From Sporolactobacillus sp. Y61 (GTDB lineage Bacteria > Bacillota > Bacilli > Bacillales > Sporolactobacillaceae): 64,000 bases of DNA. Position numbers and translations under genes: made by a program. The notes beneath the pieces were generated by a model, which was given only the letters and a program-made list of their open reading frames with translations, did not search any database and was not told the DNA's origin. This document shows, piece by piece, positions 62,498-64,000 of the stretch; positions within the stretch are counted from its first letter, which is position 1, and each line of letters begins with the position of its first letter. The stretch covers positions 248,001 through 312,000 of the forward strand of contig NZ_CP159510.1 of assembly GCF_040529185.1 (NCBI RefSeq), read 5' to 3'.

Positions 62498-63611
62498 GAA
62501 CCGCCGCCCCCTTCTGTAAAGACCGGAACGCCTGATCCAGATCAGCAATCAGATCATCCGGGTGTTCAATTCCCGCCGACAGGCGAAGCAGCCTGTCGGA
62601 CAGACCGTATTTCAGCCGCAAAGCTTCGGGAATATCGGCATGCGTCTGTGTCGCCGGATAGGTGATCAGACTTTCCACACCTCCCAGACTCTCAGCAAAA
62701 GTAATCAAGTGAAGGGCTTTGAGAAACGGCTCAATATACGCTTTCTTCGTCAGTTCGAAGCTGACCATGCCGCCTTTTCCCGGATACAGCACTTTTGTGA
62801 CAAAAAGCTGCTTTCCAAGCCAGGCAGCAAGACGCCCGGCATTCTCCTGGTGCTGCCTCATGCGCAGGGCCAGTGTCTTGAGACCGCGTATCAGAAGCCA
62901 CGAATCAAACGGATCCAGAACCGCACCACAGGAATTGTGATACACTCTCAGCCGTTCTGTCACTTTTTCCGAATTGGATACAACCAGTCCGGCCAGTACA
63001 TCGTTATGCCCGGCCAGGTACTTGGTTGCACTGTAGACGACCAGGTCTGCCCCCTCGGCGATCGGTTTCTGCAGCACCGGAGTATAGAAGGTATTGTCTA
63101 CAATCAGCAGTAAATGATTTTTCTTCGTGATATAAGAAAGTTCAGAGATATCGACTTCATGCATCAGCGGATTCGTCGGTGTTTCAATGAACAGCGCTTT
63201 AGTCTCCGGACGGATGTCAGCCGCAAGTTCTTCAACGCTTTCGCCGTCCCAGTAAGTAAAGGAGAGGTGAACCTGTTTTGCGAGGATTTCAAACAGACGG
63301 TACGTGCCGCCATAAAGGTCACGCGAGGCAATAATGTGGTCACCTGAACTGAAGAGTGAAAAGACAAGCTGAATGGCACTCATACCAGAACTACAGGCAA
63401 AACCTTCCTGCCCGCCTTCGATTTCGGCAATCGCCTTCTCGAGGACGGATCGTGTCGGATTTCCTGTTCTGATATAATCATAGCCCTTGGAAATGCCAAT
63501 GCCCTGATGCCTGTATGCCGTCGATAAATAAATCGGTATATTCACCGCTCCTAACTGGTCAAACCCATTCCCAATCTGCGTCAGCTTCGTTTCCGTCTGA
63601 TAGTTTGACAT
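62490..63611 (-). CDS. metI: Cystathionine gamma-synthase / O-acetylhomoserine thiolyase
   Basis: A PLP enzyme, 373 aa. It has YIRTGNPTRSVLEKAIAEIE, TPTNPLMHEVDI and the PLP-lysine motif VVYSATKYLAGHNDVLAGLV. It starts homocysteine synthesis from an acylhomoserine. ATG 63611 is preceded by AAGGGGG; the 29-codon extension upstream reads into the riboswitch terminator. First gene of metI-metC-yitJ. Confidence 0.93.
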   Translation of the reverse strand: MSNYQTETKLTQIGNGFDQLGAVNIPIYLSTAYRHQGIGISKGYDYIRTGNPTRSVLEKAIAEIEGGQEGFACSSGMSAIQLVFSLFSSGDHIIASRDLYGGTYRLFEILAKQVHLSFTYWDGESVEELAADIRPETKALFIETPTNPLMHEVDISELSYITKKNHLLLIVDNTFYTPVLQKPIAEGADLVVYSATKYLAGHNDVLAGLVVSNSEKVTERLRVYHNSCGAVLDPFDSWLLIRGLKTLALRMRQHQENAGRLAAWLGKQLFVTKVLYPGKGGMVSFELTKKAYIEPFLKALHLITFAESLGGVESLITYPATQTHADIPEALRLKYGLSDRLLRLSAGIEHPDDLIADLDQAFRSLQKGAAVHG

Positions 63612-63655
63612 GCTCAGTTCCCCCTTTATATATTCAGGGATATCCGGTGCCCGGC

Positions 63656-63826
63656 TAAAAAATAACAGCCTTCTTCGGAAAGAAGAAGGCTGTTTCACCA
63701 GGTTTCTTCTTATCCCTCAGACTCCTTGTTTGGTCTGCTGGAATTAGCACCTTGTCGCCTGCTTTCGGCGACGGTTGCTGAAGCGTCATCGGGCCAGTCC
63801 CTCGACTTCTCTTGATAAGAATGGTT
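63656..63826 (-). promoter_or_regulatory. SAM-I riboswitch (S-box) of the met operon
   Basis: On the minus strand: CTTATCAAGAGAAGTCGAGG, GACTGGCCCGATGACGCTTC followed by AGCAACC, then AAGGTGCTAATTCCAGCAG and CTGAGGGATAAG, all canonical S-box parts. A 12-bp terminator (AACAGCCTTCTT / AAGAAGGCTGTT) with a T-run follows at 63656-63694. Confidence 0.97.
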
Positions 63827-63853
63827 TTATTCATTCGTTTTCAGTTGATAATT

Positions 63854-63882
63854 AGTTTACAATACTTGAATGGTATTTTCAA
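63854..63882 (-). promoter_or_regulatory. Promoter of the met operon
   Basis: TTGAAA (63877-63882) and TAAACT (63854-63859) are 17 nt apart on the minus strand, about 28 nt before the riboswitch. Confidence 0.7.
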
Positions 63883-63958
63883 GATCTGTTTTCTATCCTT
63901 ATGCAGAACAGTCAGATTTCATGATGCAGGAAACCAATGATCGACCCGTTCAGCTGGG

Positions 63959-64000
63959 TCAACCGTTCATTTTTTCTGCCAGTTCTTCCGGATAAAGACG
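63959..64000 (-). CDS. C-terminal end of a gene that continues outside the window
   Basis: An open frame entering from the right edge ends RLYPEELAEKMNG and a TGA at 63959-63961. A GACCC/GGGTC hairpin lies just after it. Too little is present to identify it. Confidence 0.4.
   Translation of the reverse strand, partial: RLYPEELAEKMNG

Overview
The window reads as chromosome of a low-to-moderate GC, spore-forming-type Firmicute of the order Bacillales. I would place it near Sporolactobacillus, but that placement is inference. Support comes from a T-box leader on tyrS, an S-box on the met operon, a CIRCE element on groESL, Rex, a B. subtilis-like alr/ndoAI/ndoA/tex/sprT neighbourhood, and a groES/groEL/CPBP/rex/ydiF/tsaD/rimI/tsaB/tsaE neighbourhood. 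Both neighbourhoods match the B. subtilis ydi and ydc regions in content.

Layout: 1-2.3 kb, an AraC regulator and an SDR oxidoreductase. 2.4-7.3 kb, a worn region with a truncated second guaA, a gene remnant, a HicAB toxin-antitoxin pair, tyrS and a broken Phd/YefM-type antitoxin. 7.5-12.1 kb, guaA and a cation transport cluster (frameshifted NhaD/ArsB-type permease, small protein, NapA-type antiporter). 12.5-14.1 kb, small genes including a broken DUF1232 gene. 14.1-19.6 kb, shikimate genes: aroD, and divergently a tkt-aroF-aroB operon behind a leader region. 20-32 kb, a Met-Asn-Pro repeat protein, groESL, a CPBP protease, map, rex, ABC-F, ZIP and the tsa operon. 32.8-39 kb, a 16S-23S-5S rRNA operon with ten tRNA or tRNA-like genes upstream, all on the minus strand. 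39-52.5 kb, sprT, tex, ndoA/ndoAI, alr, ydcC, nnr, acpS, rhomboid, ferredoxin, comFB, a 3D-domain cell-wall protein, a DsbA-like protein, DedA and ypuA. 52.7-57 kb, an alpha-glucosidase and sugar transporter divergent from a LacI regulator. 57-64 kb, a DctA symporter, a Dabb protein and the metI-metC-yitJ operon with a SAM riboswitch.

The most interesting item is the leader of the tkt-aroF-aroB operon (15052-15380). A short reading frame with a good ribosome binding site encodes a peptide ending in YYYFGWFI. It is followed by five segments that can form mutually exclusive hairpins, the last of which is terminator-like. This has the full logic of ribosome-mediated attenuation by aromatic amino acids, which is unusual in Bacillales, where T-box and TRAP control are the rule. 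The transketolase in the operon would supply erythrose 4-phosphate to DAHP synthase.

The intergenic space carries four repeat families: a roughly 195-bp element of four hairpins (three copies plus two edge fragments), a 103-bp tandem array with an inner 21-bp rhythm, a roughly 60-bp element at 3' gene ends (three copies), and a 140-160 bp element (two copies). Gene decay is frequent: guaA copy, antitoxin, DUF1232, permease frameshift and a degenerate tRNA-Glu.
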